Notes: a model not told the origin generated them from the letters alone. Positions 16,580 through 27,246 are shown, counted from the first letter of the stretch. The stretch is DNA of 64,000 nt from Pedobacter montanisoli (GCF_022809115.1 NZ_JALGBH010000001.1:1240001-1304000); one strand, 5' to 3'. Numbers and translations are program-made.

Positions 16580-17851
16580 TTACACCAGATCAAACCCGAT
16601 ATCTTCTCTGAAATATTTTCCATCGAAATAAATACGTCCGGCATCTGCAGTGGCGCATTGTAAAGCTTCAAATTGCGTGTTTTGTAAGCTGGTAATGGCT
16701 AAAACGCGACCTCCGTTTGATTTTACCACGCCTCCGTCTTTAAGCGTTCCGGCATGGAATGCAATAGAATCTCTTAGGTTTTCTAAACCGCTTATGGCTT
16801 TTCCTTTATCGTAATCGCCAGGATAACCACCTGCAACAATTACTATAGTAGCTGCATTTTTAGGGTTTATCTTAATTTGGTAATCGCCAAGTTTTTTATG
16901 AGCAGTAGCTAAGAACAATTCAACAAGATCGTTTTCAATTCTTGGTAAAACACTCTCTGTTTCTGGATCGCCCATACGGCAATTGTATTCAATTACATAA
17001 GGTTCGTTACCAACTTTGATCAGCCCAAAGAAAATAAAACCCGTATAATCAATATTATCGGTTTTTAAACCTTTAATGGTTGGTTTAATGATCCGTTCCT
17101 CAATTTTAGACATAAAAGTCTGGTCTGCAAAAGGAACCGGAGAAACCGAACCCATACCGCCTGTGTTTAAGCCGGTATCGCCTTGGCCAATGCGTTTATA
17201 ATCTTTGGCTTCGGGTAAGGTTACATAATTCTCGCCATCTGTTAATACAAAAACAGAAAGCTCAATTCCGGTAAGAAACTCTTCAACTACTACAGTAGAA
17301 CCCGCATTGCCAAACTTGCCATCAAGCATTAGTTTCAGTTCGTCCTGTGCTTCTTGATGATTATCGATGATTAACACACCTTTACCAGCTGCCAATCCAT
17401 CGGCTTTTAAAACAACAGGTAAACTATGGCTGGCAAGGTAATCTAAGCCTGCCTGTAAATTTTCATTTGTAAATGATCTTGATTTTGCCGTAGGGATCTG
17501 ATGGCGCTCCATAAACTGCTTAGAAAAATCTTTACTGCCTTCTAAAACTGCACCTTCTTTTTTAGGACCTATTACCGGTATTTTCTGCAATTCTTCATCT
17601 TCTACAAAATAATCATGAATACCTGAAACCAGCGGCTCTTCCGGACCAACTACAACAAGCTCAATTTTTTCTTTCAGCACAACTTCTTTTATGGCTTCAA
17701 AGTTTTTAATATCGATGTTTACGTTCTTACCATAATTTAGTGTACCGGCATTACCGGGTGCAATAAAGAGGTTAGAACATTGTTCAGACTGGCTCATTTT
17801 CCAGGCAAAAGCACATTCTCTTCCACCTGAACCGATTAATAGGATATTCAT
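16580..17851 (-). CDS. purD: Phosphoribosylamine--glycine ligase
   Basis: ATP-grasp ligase of 423 residues that joins glycine to 5-phosphoribosylamine in the second step of de novo purine synthesis. The N-terminal GSGGRECAFAWK motif, VGPEEPLVSGI, the ATP-grasp segment VLKADGLAAGKGVLI and the metal/ATP motif EYNCRMGDPETE are all clear. Length matches the family. I chose the ATG at 17851 (MNILLIGSGG); an ATG at 17869 adds six residues (MQYLCL) that overlap a TATCTTTG promoter element. If that element is the real -7 box, the mRNA would start almost at the ATG. The gene is alone, with no other pur gene near. Confidence 0.96.
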   Translation of the reverse strand: MNILLIGSGGRECAFAWKMSQSEQCSNLFIAPGNAGTLNYGKNVNIDIKNFEAIKEVVLKEKIELVVVGPEEPLVSGIHDYFVEDEELQKIPVIGPKKEGAVLEGSKDFSKQFMERHQIPTAKSRSFTNENLQAGLDYLASHSLPVVLKADGLAAGKGVLIIDNHQEAQDELKLMLDGKFGNAGSTVVVEEFLTGIELSVFVLTDGENYVTLPEAKDYKRIGQGDTGLNTGGMGSVSPVPFADQTFMSKIEERIIKPTIKGLKTDNIDYTGFIFFGLIKVGNEPYVIEYNCRMGDPETESVLPRIENDLVELFLATAHKKLGDYQIKINPKNAATIVIVAGGYPGDYDKGKAISGLENLRDSIAFHAGTLKDGGVVKSNGGRVLAITSLQNTQFEALQCATADAGRIYFDGKYFREDIGFDLV

Positions 17852-17855
17852 AAGG

Positions 17856-17863
17856 CAAAGATA
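17856..17863 (-). promoter_or_regulatory. Candidate -7 element directly before the purD start
   Basis: Minus-strand TATCTTTG matches TAnnTTTG. Only four nucleotides (CCTT) separate it from the ATG, which predicts a leaderless or nearly leaderless mRNA. No clear -33 TTG is seen. Confidence 0.4.
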
Positions 17864-18016
17864 TTGCATTAAACTTAAATGCTATATAAAAACTGTGCTT
17901 TGTGAGGCATCTGTTCAGATTTTTTTTAATGTTTGGGTAATGTTTTTGCAAATAATCAGGCTTTTATGCAATCTTTTTTCGGTTTTTTAAAGATTAAAAT
18001 TAGATTTGCCCTCTTA

Positions 18017-18313
18017 ATGAAACACCTGTTTACCCTTTCGCTTGTTTTTTTTAGCTTAACACATTTGGCTCAGGCCCAGCGTGTGGAGAGCGTCGATCTT
18101 TCGAGTGAACGCGTATGTGCAAATCAGAATGCTACCATACAACTGGTAAAAGCTTACGAACAAACCGAACAGCTTAATTCAGGTTTTTTAACTTACAGCG
18201 ATCTTTCTTTAAGCGGTACTTTGTTTCAGATCAAGACCTGCTACCCTGATTTTACAGCAAGCAGACTTAATGAAAACGTTACCGGGCGCCATACCAAGAA
18301 TAACAGTCCTTAG
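18017..18313 (+). CDS. Small secreted protein upstream of secA
   Basis: Protein of 98 residues with a strong signal peptide (about 1-22, HLFTLSLVFFSLTHLAQAQ, cleavage after AQA or AQAQ). The mature part is short, has two cysteines (in RVCANQ and KTCYPDF), and ends with a polar tail GRHTKNNSP whose last residue is proline. I chose the ATG at 18017 because it starts the signal peptide; upstream in-frame starts from 17933 would place a second hydrophobic segment before it. It lies 237 nt upstream of secA on the same strand with no terminator-like hairpin between. No family is recognised. Its placement raises the possibility of a secretion-monitor role like that of SecM, but no known arrest motif is present. 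Confidence 0.55.
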   Translation: MKHLFTLSLVFFSLTHLAQAQRVESVDLSSERVCANQNATIQLVKAYEQTEQLNSGFLTYSDLSLSGTLFQIKTCYPDFTASRLNENVTGRHTKNNSP

Positions 18314-18550
18314 CTGTTTCCCCTTCAACTTCAATAGTTAATTTATAAAAGCATCTGTCAAGTTGGCCGTATTGTGCTGCTGGCCTGGTTGTTGTGTAAG
18401 ATGTCGGCAGGCTCATGTCTGAAGATTAGAAACACTTGAAAACAGAAGCAGTTGATTTATGAATAAGGTCATAAGCATAAACATGATGCTGACCAAGAAC
18501 TATTAACAACAAAACAATTCAGCAATAAAACAATATAAACAACCCATAAA

Positions 18551-21500
18551 ATGTTAGGATTTTTAGCCAAGATATTTGGAACCAAATCAGAAAGAGATAT
18601 TAAAGCATTACAGCCTATTGTAGCGCAGATAAACGAAGAATATAGCAAGCTCTCATCTTTAAGTAATGACGAGTTACGTGCAAAAACAACCGAATTTAAA
18701 GCAACCATAGCTTCAGGATTAGCTGATATTGATGCAAAGATTGCAGACCTGAAAGCTCAGGGAGAGAACAGCGAACTTTCTCTACAGGAGAAAACTGCTG
18801 TTTATGAAGAAGTTGATGCTTTAGGTAAAGAAAGAGACACAGAACTTGAAAAAATATTAAAAGAAATATTACCTGCTGCATTTGCTGTAGTAAAAGAAAC
18901 TTCACGCAGATTAACAGAAAATGAAGTTCTTGAAGTTACTGCAACTCAGTTTGACAGAGATCTGGCCACCCGTAAGAACAATGTTAAGATTGTAGGTGAT
19001 AAAGCGCTGTGGGCAAACCGTTGGGATGCTGCGGGTAGCGAAGTGGTTTGGAACATGGTACATTACGATGTGCAGTTAATAGGTGGTATGGTATTGCACA
19101 GCGGTAAAATTGCCGAGATGGCTACCGGTGAGGGTAAAACCTTGGTAAGTACTTTGCCTTCGTACTTAAACGCACTGGCCGGACAAGGTGTACACGTAGT
19201 TACGGTGAACGATTACCTGGCCCGTCGTGACTCTGAATGGAATGCGCCTCTTTTTGAGTTTCATGGTTTAAGTGTAGATTGTATTGATAAACACCAACCG
19301 AATTCAGAAGAACGTAGAAAAGCTTATCTGGCAGATATCACTTACGGAACCAATAACGAATTTGGTTTTGACTACCTGCGTGACAATATGGCGCAAGGAC
19401 CAGATCAACTGGTACAGCGCAAACTGCACTTTGCTATGGTAGATGAGGTCGATTCTGTGTTAATTGACGATGCCCGTACACCTTTGATCATTTCAGGTCC
19501 GGTACCTTTTGGTGATCAGCATGAATTCTATGAATTAAAACCACGTATTGAGCGTTTGGTAAACGCACAAAAAGCTTATGTTACCCAGGCATTAAATCAG
19601 GCAAAAAATCTTATTAACAGTGGTAATACAGGTACAGAAGAAGGAGAAGGTGGTTTAGCCTTATTACGTGCACACAGAGGTTTGCCAAAAAATAAAGCAT
19701 TGATCAAGTTTTTAAGTGAAGGTAACGTAAGACAAACCTTATTAAAAACAGAAAACCATTATATGGCAGATCAATCTAAGAATATGCCTAAGGTTGATGC
19801 TGAACTGTTTTTCTATATAGATGAAAAAAATAACCAGGTTGAACTTACCGAAAAAGGTATTGAATTGATCACTCAGCAAGGAGAAGATCCAAGCTTTTTC
19901 GTTTTACCCGATGTAGGTACAGAAATTGCAGAGATCGAGAAATCGAGCGCAAGCAACGAAGAAAAAATTGCAAGAAAAGATGCTTTAATGCGCGATTATG
20001 GTATTAAAGCAGAACGCATCCACTCTATCAACCAGCTTTTAAAAGCTTATACCTTATTTGAGAAAGATGTAGAATATATCATTGACGAAGATAAGATCAA
20101 GATCGTTGATGAGCAGACGGGGCGTATCATGGAAGGTCGTCGTTATTCTGATGGTTTACACCAGGCTATCGAGGCTAAGGAAAATGTAAAGGTTGAAGAT
20201 GCTTCGCAGACCTACGCTACCATTACCTTACAAAACTATTTCCGTATGTACCACAAACTTTGCGGTATGACGGGTACAGCAACTACAGAAGCTGGTGAGT
20301 TCTGGTCTATCTATAAATTAGATGTGGTAGAAATCCCAACAAACAGAGCTTTATTAAGAAAAGACCAGCAAGATTATGTGTATCGTACTGTACGTGAAAA
20401 ATACAATGCTGTTGCAGATGAGATTGTGAAATTGACAGAAGCAGGTCGTCCGGTATTGGTAGGTACCACATCGGTTGAGATATCGGAATTGTTAAGCCGT
20501 ATGTTAAAACTGAGAGGTATTAAGCACAATGTATTAAACGCGAAATTACACCAGAAAGAGGCTGATATCGTTGCAGAAGCAGGTCAGGCAGGTACGGTAA
20601 CCATTGCTACCAATATGGCTGGTCGTGGTACCGACATTAAGTTAGGCCCTGGTGTAAAAGAAGCTGGAGGTTTGGCTATTATTGGTACAGAGCGTCATGA
20701 GTCGCGTCGTGTAGACAGGCAGTTGCGTGGTCGTTCAGGTCGTCAGGGAGATCCGGGTACATCTCAATTCTTTGTGTCGTTAGAAGATAACTTAATGCGT
20801 TTATTTGGTTCAGAGCGTATCTCTAACATTATGGTTAAAATGGGTATCGAAGAAGGTGAAGTAATTCAGCATTCAATGATTACCAACTCTATTGAAAGAG
20901 CACAGAAAAAAGTAGAAGAGAACAACTTTGGTGTGCGTAAACGTTTGTTAGAGTACGATGATGTAATGAACTCACAACGTACGGTAATTTACGCTAAACG
21001 ACGTAACGCTTTATTTGGCGATCGTTTAGATGTAGATATGAACAACATGATCTTTGATGTGGTTGAAGATATCGTTACCGAATATAAAGAGAACACCAAT
21101 TATGAAGGATTTAAGCTTGAAGTGATCAAGAACTTCTCGGTTGATACAGCTATCAGCGAGCAGGATTTTAACTCAGGAAAAATACATGACCTTACCGATC
21201 GTTTGTTTGATGAAGTAATGCAGTTCTACATTCGTAAATCTGATGGCGTAATTAATCAGGCTATGCCAGTGCTGAGCCAGGTATTTGCCGAAAGAGGAGA
21301 GATGATAGAGCAGGTAATCGTGCCGTTTACAGATGGTATGCGTCATGTACAGGTTCCGGTTAACCTTAAAAAAGCAATTGAAAACAAAGGCAGGGAAGTA
21401 ACCAAATCTTTTGAGAAAACTATTATCCTTGCACTGATAGATGATAGCTGGAAAGAGCATTTACGTGAAATGGACGAGTTGAAGCAATCGGTACAAAATG

Positions 21501-21853
21501 CCGTTTATGAGCAGAAAGATCCATTGATCATTTACAAAATGGAAGCATTTAACTTGTTTAAAGGCATGTTGAGTACCGTAAACAAAGAAGTGGTAAGCTT
21601 TTTGTTTAAAGGCGGTATTCCTGTACAGGCTGAGCCAGAGAACTTAAGCGAGGCCAGAGCACCGCAACCACAGCCTAAATTAAATGCAACCAAGCAAGAA
21701 TACGGAGATAACTCAGGTTTGGATCTAGTGGGCGATACCCGCGAGCCACAACCTATGCAGCCTATCAGAAAAGAAGCAACCATTGGCCGTAACGAGCCAT
21801 GCCCTTGCGGTAGCGGTAAGAAATATAAAAACTGCCACGGTGCAAATGCATAA
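18551..21853 (+). CDS. secA: Preprotein translocase ATPase SecA
   Basis: Motor ATPase of 1100 residues that drives unfolded preproteins through SecYEG. Walker A is GEGKT (193-197) and Walker B follows in [14 protein letters not shown]. The preprotein cross-linking domain, the second nucleotide-binding domain ([39 protein letters not shown]), the scaffold helices and a C-terminal zinc motif [14 protein letters not shown] (SEC-C type) are present. It is about 200 residues longer than the E. coli protein; the extra length lies mostly near the N-terminus (about 50-100) and in the region around residues 330-420, as is usual in Bacteroidota. Two consecutive terminators follow. A small secreted protein gene precedes it. 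Confidence 0.97.
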   Translation: MLGFLAKIFGTKSERDIKALQPIVAQINEEYSKLSSLSNDELRAKTTEFKATIASGLADIDAKIADLKAQGENSELSLQEKTAVYEEVDALGKERDTELEKILKEILPAAFAVVKETSRRLTENEVLEVTATQFDRDLATRKNNVKIVGDKALWANRWDAAGSEVVWNMVHYDVQLIGGMVLHSGKIAEMATGEGKTLVSTLPSYLNALAGQGVHVVTVNDYLARRDSEWNAPLFEFHGLSVDCIDKHQPNSEERRKAYLADITYGTNNEFGFDYLRDNMAQGPDQLVQRKLHFAMVDEVDSVLIDDARTPLIISGPVPFGDQHEFYELKPRIERLVNAQKAYVTQALNQAKNLINSGNTGTEEGEGGLALLRAHRGLPKNKALIKFLSEGNVRQTLLKTENHYMADQSKNMPKVDAELFFYIDEKNNQVELTEKGIELITQQGEDPSFFVLPDVGTEIAEIEKSSASNEEKIARKDALMRDYGIKAERIHSINQLLKAYTLFEKDVEYIIDEDKIKIVDEQTGRIMEGRRYSDGLHQAIEAKENVKVEDASQTYATITLQNYFRMYHKLCGMTGTATTEAGEFWSIYKLDVVEIPTNRALLRKDQQDYVYRTVREKYNAVADEIVKLTEAGRPVLVGTTSVEISELLSRMLKLRGIKHNVLNAKLHQKEADIVAEAGQAGTVTIATNMAGRGTDIKLGPGVKEAGGLAIIGTERHESRRVDRQLRGRSGRQGDPGTSQFFVSLEDNLMRLFGSERISNIMVKMGIEEGEVIQHSMITNSIERAQKKVEENNFGVRKRLLEYDDVMNSQRTVIYAKRRNALFGDRLDVDMNNMIFDVVEDIVTEYKENTNYEGFKLEVIKNFSVDTAISEQDFNSGKIHDLTDRLFDEVMQFYIRKSDGVINQAMPVLSQVFAERGEMIEQVIVPFTDGMRHVQVPVNLKKAIENKGREVTKSFEKTIILALIDDSWKEHLREMDELKQSVQNAVYEQKDPLIIYKMEAFNLFKGMLSTVNKEVVSFLFKGGIPVQAEPENLSEARAPQPQPKLNATKQEYGDNSGLDLVGDTREPQPMQPIRKEATIGRNEPCPCGSGKKYKNCHGANA

Positions 21854-21861
21854 AAATTCTC

Positions 21862-21900
21862 TAAAGGCTTGTGAAGTTTATTATACTTCACAAGCCTTTA
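21862..21900. terminator. Terminator after secA, first hairpin
   Basis: A perfect 16-bp stem (21862-21877 with 21885-21900), core GGCTTGTGAAGT, loop TTATTAT, just after the secA stop. There is no long T run right after it. Confidence 0.75.
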
Positions 21901-21907
21901 TTAACAT

Positions 21908-21940
21908 AAAAAGCCTCAATCAAAGCAATTGAGGCTTTTT
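21908..21940. terminator. Terminator after secA, second hairpin
   Basis: A 13-bp stem AAAAAGCCTCAAT (21908-21920) with ATTGAGGCTTTTT (21928-21940) followed by another T. This is the more canonical of two back-to-back terminators, bidirectional in form and able to serve the convergent collagen-like gene. Confidence 0.85.
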
Positions 21941-22078
21941 TGTGAATTTGCATTTCACATCAAGCTTTGTAAGCCGCAAATCATGGTTGCTGAGCTACAA
22001 GCTTAATTCGTATAAACAAAAAAGTCGGGAGATTTTCCTCCTCCGGCTATAAACCATGGCATAATTGCTAGCTATTTC

Positions 22079-23800
22079 TTAAAATGCGGGAGATATAAGA
22101 AACCAATCAGTGCCATTGTACAAGAATGTTATAGCATACCCTAGGTTACCAAAGTTTGCTTGAGCATTGCTTCTAATACCGCTGCTATAGAAATATTTTC
22201 CTCCGAAGTCAATTTTACGGTTTGCAGTAGAAGCATCAGAATACAAGTAAACTATTTGCCCTGTTGCAGGAGCAGTAGGCAAAGTAACCGTACAATCTGC
22301 ATTAATAAATACAAATTGAGTTTCATTAGTAAGTGTTGTACTGCTACTTACTGTTATCGTTTTTAAAGCGTTGCCACTAGGTGTAGCCCAGGTTCCATCA
22401 CCTCTTAAATAGGTCGTACTGCCGGCCGTTCCACTCGTAGTATTAATTTTTGCAATACCTACAGCTCCATTGGCAATCTTAGAGGAGGTAATAGCATTAT
22501 TAGCGATAGTTAAGGTTCCATTACTGGCTAAAGTAGCATCACCACTAACTGTAACCGGGCTAGTTGGAGCCCAAGGGCTAATACTAGCCGTGATATAAAT
22601 TTGGTTAGCAGCAGTTCCATTGGCAAAACCTTGTCCGGTGGCCCCTGTTGCGCCGGTAGCACCCGTTGCTCCTGTAGCCCCAGTATTTCCTTGAGGGCCT
22701 TGAATACCCTGAGCACCTTGCGGCCCTTTAATATTTCCTTGTGATGACCAAGATCCGCCCGACTTTTTATACACATCCCAGGTTGAAGTATTGATATAGG
22801 TATCATTGTCTACACCAGTGCTTGATGAAGGGTTGGTAGTCCCTTGCAATATGCTGTAACCGTTTATTCCTGCCGGACCTGTTGCGCCGGTAGCACCCGT
22901 TGCTCCTGTAGCTCCGGTATTTCCTTGAGGGCCTTGAATACCCTGAAAGCCTTGCGGCCCTTTAATATTTCCTTGTGATGACCAAGATCCGCCCGACTTT
23001 TTATACACATCCCAAGTTGAAGTATTGATATAGGTATCATTGTCTACACCAGTGCTTGATGAAGGGTTGGTAGTCCCTTGCAATATGCTGTAACCGTTTA
23101 TTCCTGCCGGACCTGTTGCACCTGTAGCCCCGGTATTTCCTTGAGGGCCTTGGATACCCTGAGCACCTTGCGGTCCTTTAATATTTCCTTGTGATGACCA
23201 AGATCCGCCCGACTTTTTATACACATCCCAGGTTGAAGTATTGATATAGGTATCATTGTCTACACCAGTGCTTGATGAAGGGTTAGTAGTCCCTTGCAAT
23301 ATGCTGTAACCGTTTATTCCTGCCGGACCTGTTGCTCCTGTAGCCCCTGTTATATTTGACGATAAAGTCCATGTGGATGTACCTGATTTATAATATAAAC
23401 TGCCATTAGCACTGTTAATATAAGAATCTCCTACATTACCAAGACCTCCGGCTGGAGCTCCTGATCCCTGTAAGACACTTGTACCTGCAGCACCCGTAGC
23501 TCCAGTATCACCTTTGGCACCAAGTAAAACCCAATTTACACTAGCTGGTGTGCCTTGGTTAAAATAAAATCCGCTTGTGCCATCGGTTTGGTAAACTAAC
23601 AGACCGGTTGCGGGAGATGCTATCATATTGCGTTGCGAGGCTGTCATTCGGGGTATCAGCATACCTTTGTCAGTACTTTTTACATCCAGCATTGCACTGG
23701 CATTGGCGGTAGAGCCATCGGTATTGATACCTACATTCTGTGCTTTCAACGAAAATGAAATGCAGGTTAAAACAGCTAATTGTAAAATTCTAAGCTTCAT
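22079..23800 (-). CDS. Secreted collagen-like repeat protein
   Basis: Protein of 573 residues with a signal peptide (about 1-20, SFSLKAQ) and an N-terminal domain typical of Bacteroidota surface proteins ([18 protein letters not shown], then KGMLIPRMT). A middle region has Gly-X-Y triplets ([26 protein letters not shown]) that can form collagen-like triple helices, alternating with a globular block of about 50 residues ([16 protein letters not shown] to WSSQGNIKG). This composite unit occurs three times almost without change, with a fourth divergent copy at the start. The C-terminal part (about 400-573) is Ser/Thr-rich and ends in a domain with a Cys in [15 protein letters not shown] infer an extracellular fibre or tip protein. 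It follows the T9SS-sorted gene by 6 nt, so the two are co-expressed. Confidence 0.85.
   Translation of the reverse strand: MKLRILQLAVLTCISFSLKAQNVGINTDGSTANASAMLDVKSTDKGMLIPRMTASQRNMIASPATGLLVYQTDGTSGFYFNQGTPASVNWVLLGAKGDTGATGAAGTSVLQGSGAPAGGLGNVGDSYINSANGSLYYKSGTSTWTLSSNITGATGATGPAGINGYSILQGTTNPSSSTGVDNDTYINTSTWDVYKKSGGSWSSQGNIKGPQGAQGIQGPQGNTGATGATGPAGINGYSILQGTTNPSSSTGVDNDTYINTSTWDVYKKSGGSWSSQGNIKGPQGFQGIQGPQGNTGATGATGATGATGPAGINGYSILQGTTNPSSSTGVDNDTYINTSTWDVYKKSGGSWSSQGNIKGPQGAQGIQGPQGNTGATGATGATGATGATGQGFANGTAANQIYITASISPWAPTSPVTVSGDATLASNGTLTIANNAITSSKIANGAVGIAKINTTSGTAGSTTYLRGDGTWATPSGNALKTITVSSSTTLTNETQFVFINADCTVTLPTAPATGQIVYLYSDASTANRKIDFGGKYFYSSGIRSNAQANFGNLGYAITFLYNGTDWFLISPAF
22684..23345 (-). 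repeat. Three near-identical 216-234 nt coding repeats
   Basis: Counting from the shared TATTTCC (plus strand) at 22684, 22918 and 23134, the units are 234 and 216 nt long. The difference is 18 nt, two extra Gly-X-Y triplets. The copies differ at only a few bases, which points to recent tandem duplication or gene conversion. Confidence 0.85.
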
Positions 23801-23806
23801 TCGAAC

Positions 23807-25153
23807 TTAATTTTTGATGAATTTTATTGATTTATTAAAGGTTATATTAGATATTTTTAAATAATAAACACCGGCCGGCAGTAATGAAACATCCAATGGT
23901 AGTTCGTTCAATCCTGATATGATCGGGAATACTTTACTAAACTCTGTTTTACCAGAATTGGAAATCACAGATAAAGTTACAGGTTGGTTATTGTAAGCAT
24001 AATAACTGGCCTTGATCAGTTTTGCTGTTGGATTTGGATAAATGGAAACGGTCTGATCTTTAGTTAAACTGAACGGAACAGCTAAAATACCAGAAGTTGT
24101 TTCATCTCCGTTTTTATCAATGCCTCTTATGCGATAATAGTTTGCGCCAAGAACAGGGCTCTTATCTTCAATTGAATAATCGTTATTTGCAGAAACATTG
24201 CTTTTAGAAGCCATACGTGCAATTTCTTTAAAACTGGATCTGTCTATGCTTTTCTCTATGATAAAATAATCTACATTGATCTCATTCAGCGTAGACCACT
24301 TAACAACAATCTTACTATTGTTGGAAATGCCACTTAAATTAATAGCAGATATAGGTAGCGTAGTAAAATCATTGGCGGCAGAAAACTGACCCATTGTATT
24401 TACATTTGAAACTTCTATATAACTTTGGGCTGTATTGATGGTGGCGCTGGTTAAATTATTCCAGGTTGTACCATTGTTATCTGAATATAAAAGCTTGAGC
24501 TGACTTTCCTGCAATCCATTAAGCTCCATATCTAGATAATTAAACCTGATAGTAGCATTAAGGTTGGTATTAAGCGTAGGCTCAATCTCAAAAAATCTTT
24601 TTATGGTTTGGTGGGTACCATCGCTCAGCGCATAATTGCCTCTTCTGATCGTAGTATTACCCCAGTTACTTGAGCTGGTAAGCACTACTCCTATATTACC
24701 TGGATTTACACTTTGTGGGGCATTTAAATTTGCAGTAGCAATAATATAGCCCGAATTTCCTGTTACGTATGAAGCCGCATTTTCGTTTAATAACTGTCCT
24801 GTAGTACCCAGATTTAAGTTATAGCCATTCAGATCTAAAATTCCGATGCTTAGATCAACCGAACCTGTTAGCGAAAGCTGATTGCCCAGCATCAGTTTTT
24901 TACCAAAACTTTTCGCCAAAGTAAATTTGTTCAATGCTGAAGATCCTGCAATGGTATTGTCAGAATTACCGGTAAAAATCAGGTTTCCGTTGTTTACCAG
25001 ATTACTACTGCCATAATTCAAAGACAGATCATTTAAGATAACATTAGCTCCGGTATTAATTACAAAATTTGTTCCGCTAGAAATGGTAACCTGTGCACTT
25101 GCGGTAGCTACAGACCAACAAAAGAGCAAGAGTGCGAGACGCTGAAAGTTCAT
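23807..25153 (-). CDS. Secreted protein with T9SS type A sorting domain
   Basis: Protein of 448 residues with a signal peptide (about 1-20, VATASAQ), a beta-rich N-terminal half with repeated Asn/Leu/Gly strands (VILNDLSLNYGSSNLVNNG, similar to beta-helix adhesins), a fibronectin-like stretch near 270-340 (VVKWSTLNEINVDYFIIEKS) and a C-terminal sorting domain. The last 80 residues (SIYPNPTAKLIKASYY, ELPLDVSLLPAGVYYLKI, SIKFIKN) carry the hallmarks of type A C-terminal signals of the type IX secretion system. It should be exported across the outer membrane and attached to the surface. It is the first gene of a two-gene unit with the collagen-like protein. No T9SS machinery gene is in the window. 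Confidence 0.87.
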   Translation of the reverse strand: MNFQRLALLLFCWSVATASAQVTISSGTNFVINTGANVILNDLSLNYGSSNLVNNGNLIFTGNSDNTIAGSSALNKFTLAKSFGKKLMLGNQLSLTGSVDLSIGILDLNGYNLNLGTTGQLLNENAASYVTGNSGYIIATANLNAPQSVNPGNIGVVLTSSSNWGNTTIRRGNYALSDGTHQTIKRFFEIEPTLNTNLNATIRFNYLDMELNGLQESQLKLLYSDNNGTTWNNLTSATINTAQSYIEVSNVNTMGQFSAANDFTTLPISAINLSGISNNSKIVVKWSTLNEINVDYFIIEKSIDRSSFKEIARMASKSNVSANNDYSIEDKSPVLGANYYRIRGIDKNGDETTSGILAVPFSLTKDQTVSIYPNPTAKLIKASYYAYNNQPVTLSVISNSGKTEFSKVFPIISGLNELPLDVSLLPAGVYYLKISNITFNKSIKFIKN

Positions 25154-25418
25154 TTTTAGATTTTGGTAAAATAAAGTTATAACTTTTGTATTTATTTAAA
25201 ACAAAAAAGCGATAATTATTTCTTGTAAATAAATGATTGTCTGAGATAACTAAACTAAAAGCTGTTCAGCAGTTTTAATTATTCAATTAAAAGGAATTAT
25301 ATGAAAGTCTCATTTTGTATGCTAAGAAAGAACATTAATTAATTTGTTTAGCCCGTCAATTATGCCGAATTTTGCGAAGAATATACATCTTCAAAGTAGA
25401 GTAATTCTTAAAGATCAA

Positions 25419-25856
25419 ATGAATAAGCTTTTAACTATACTTCTTCTTTTTGTGAGTTGTCAGGCTTTTGCCCAAAGCAAGGGAGAAGTTATTGTAGTGA
25501 AAGACCCTTTAATAGATAGCCTGATTGCTAAACGAATTGAACTGAACAAAGCCCGGCCAACAACTACTAATCCAACAAGCCCTACCATTGTTTCATCAAT
25601 GGGCTATAGGGTGCAGATTTTTTACGGGTCAGACCGGAAACAGGCTTTTGGAGAACAGGCAAAATTTAAAGCCGATTATCCTAAGCTGAATACCTATATT
25701 ACCTACAAAGAACCTAATTATTTTTTACGGGTGGGCGATTTCAGAACACGTCTTGAAGCCCAGCAGTTTCTTAACGAGTTCAAAAGCGTTTATCCAACCC
25801 TTTTTATTTTCAGGGAAAAAATAAACGCCCCTGCGTTAGATGGCAGCGATAATTAA
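25419..25856 (+). CDS. Secreted SPOR-domain protein
   Basis: Protein of 145 residues with a signal peptide (about 1-19, LLFVSCQAFAQ) and a C-terminal SPOR domain (about 60-135). The latter is recognised from GYRVQIFYGSDRKQAFGEQ, LNTYITYKEPNYFLRVGDFRTRLEAQQFLNEFK. SPOR domains bind denuded peptidoglycan glycan strands, so a periplasmic cell-wall location is expected. The ATG at 25419 starts the signal peptide; an upstream in-frame TTG at 25344 would place 25 unrelated residues before it and is rejected. The gene ends 3 nt before the M20 amidohydrolase, so the two are co-transcribed, although their roles have no obvious link. Confidence 0.82.
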   Translation: MNKLLTILLLFVSCQAFAQSKGEVIVVKDPLIDSLIAKRIELNKARPTTTNPTSPTIVSSMGYRVQIFYGSDRKQAFGEQAKFKADYPKLNTYITYKEPNYFLRVGDFRTRLEAQQFLNEFKSVYPTLFIFREKINAPALDGSDN

Positions 25857-25859
25857 ATT

Positions 25860-27041
25860 ATGAAAGAAAAAGTACAACACTTAGCCCATACCATTTTTGA
25901 AGAAGTGGTTGCTTACAGGCATCATTTACACGCAAATCCGGAACTTTCTTTTCAGGAATTTGAAACCGCTCGTTTTGTTAAGCAAAAACTTACAGATTGG
26001 GGTATTCCGTTTACAGAAATGGCTAAAACAGGAGTTGTAGGCTTGATCAAAGGTGCTAAACCTTCAGATCAGGTAATTGCTTTGCGTGCAGATATGGATG
26101 CGCTGCCTATTCATGAAACCAATGATAAACCTTATAAATCAAAAATAGAAGGTGTAATGCATGCCTGCGGGCATGATGTGCATACTTCTTCTTTATTGGG
26201 AACAGCTTATATCCTAAACCAGTTAAAAGAAGAGTTTGGAGGTACGGTTAAACTGATTTTTCAACCTGCTGAAGAATTGCTACCGGGCGGAGCCAGTATC
26301 ATGATCAAAGAAGGTGTGCTTGAAAACCCTAAACCGCAGGGCATAATGGGACAACATGTAATGCCTTTTATTGAAACTGGTAAAGTGGGTTTCAGATCGG
26401 GAATTTATATGGCTTCAACCGATGAATTGTATGTAACGGTTACCGGTAAAGGTGGACATGGTGCACAACCGCATTTAAATATCGATCCGGTTCTGATCAC
26501 TTCTCATATTATCGTAGCCTTGCAGCAAATTGTGAGCCGTCGTTCAGATCCGCGTTTGCCATCTGTATTATCATTCGGAAAAGTAACTGCCAATGGTGCT
26601 ACCAATATTATCCCTAACGAGGTAAAATTAGAAGGAACTTTCAGAACGCTGAATGAAGAATGGCGCAAAGAAGCCCACCAGATCATGAAAAAAATGGCCG
26701 AGGGTATTGCAGAAAGCATGGGTGCACATTGCGATTTCGATATCCACAAAGGTTACCCTTTTCTGATTAATGAAGAAAAACTGACCAATAATGCAAAAAT
26801 GTTTGCACAAGATTATTTGGGAAAAGACAACGTAATTGACCTGGATATCTGGATGGCGGCCGAAGATTTTGCTTTTTACTCGCAGGAAACCAATGCCTGC
26901 TTTTACAGGTTGGGAACAGGAAATAAAGAAAAGAATACGCTAAACTCGGTACATACGCCAAACTTTGATATTGATGAAGATGCCTTTAAAATATCAACCG
27001 GGCTAATGGCTTATATGGCATTAAAACAAATGGGTAATTAA
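25860..27041 (+). CDS. M20 family amidohydrolase
   Basis: Zinc peptidase-family enzyme of 393 residues, of the M20D type (N-acyl-amino-acid amidohydrolase, hippurate hydrolase and IAA-amino-acid hydrolase group). Visible motifs are RHHLHANPELSFQEFET (about 20-36), LRADMDALPIHE (metal-site region), MHACGHDVHTSSLLG (Cys and His metal ligands), the catalytic Glu pair in QPAEELLPGG, and the dimerisation domain with GGHGAQPH. There is no signal peptide, so it should be cytoplasmic. It would remove acyl groups from N-acylated amino acids; the exact substrate cannot be read. It follows the SPOR gene by 3 nt. No terminator is visible after it. Confidence 0.92.
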   Translation: MKEKVQHLAHTIFEEVVAYRHHLHANPELSFQEFETARFVKQKLTDWGIPFTEMAKTGVVGLIKGAKPSDQVIALRADMDALPIHETNDKPYKSKIEGVMHACGHDVHTSSLLGTAYILNQLKEEFGGTVKLIFQPAEELLPGGASIMIKEGVLENPKPQGIMGQHVMPFIETGKVGFRSGIYMASTDELYVTVTGKGGHGAQPHLNIDPVLITSHIIVALQQIVSRRSDPRLPSVLSFGKVTANGATNIIPNEVKLEGTFRTLNEEWRKEAHQIMKKMAEGIAESMGAHCDFDIHKGYPFLINEEKLTNNAKMFAQDYLGKDNVIDLDIWMAAEDFAFYSQETNACFYRLGTGNKEKNTLNSVHTPNFDIDEDAFKISTGLMAYMALKQMGN

Positions 27042-27246
27042 GTTGATTTACGAATTGTTAACCGCCAACTGAATATATTGTTAAATTGTTGGAGTGTTTT
27101 TTGTTGGAGTGTTAAATTATCGGGTTTCGACTACCTGTCTCGAGACTTTGAGTGCAGCCCGATATAAAATCATTAAAGTCTCAGAAGCCTTGGTATTCTT
27201 TTGTGCCTTTTGTGGTTCAAAAACTGCCAACTGAAATTGAATAATT

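Noticed and set aside
21532-21891. Minus-strand open frame opposite the end of secA
   Set aside because: Its residues are the antisense of the Pro/Glu-rich tail and zinc motif of SecA; no independent coding evidence.
22684-23345. Regular long repeats that could look like a CRISPR or other repeat array
   Set aside because: Units are 216-234 nt, lie in frame inside a single coding gene, and encode Gly-X-Y plus a fixed globular block.
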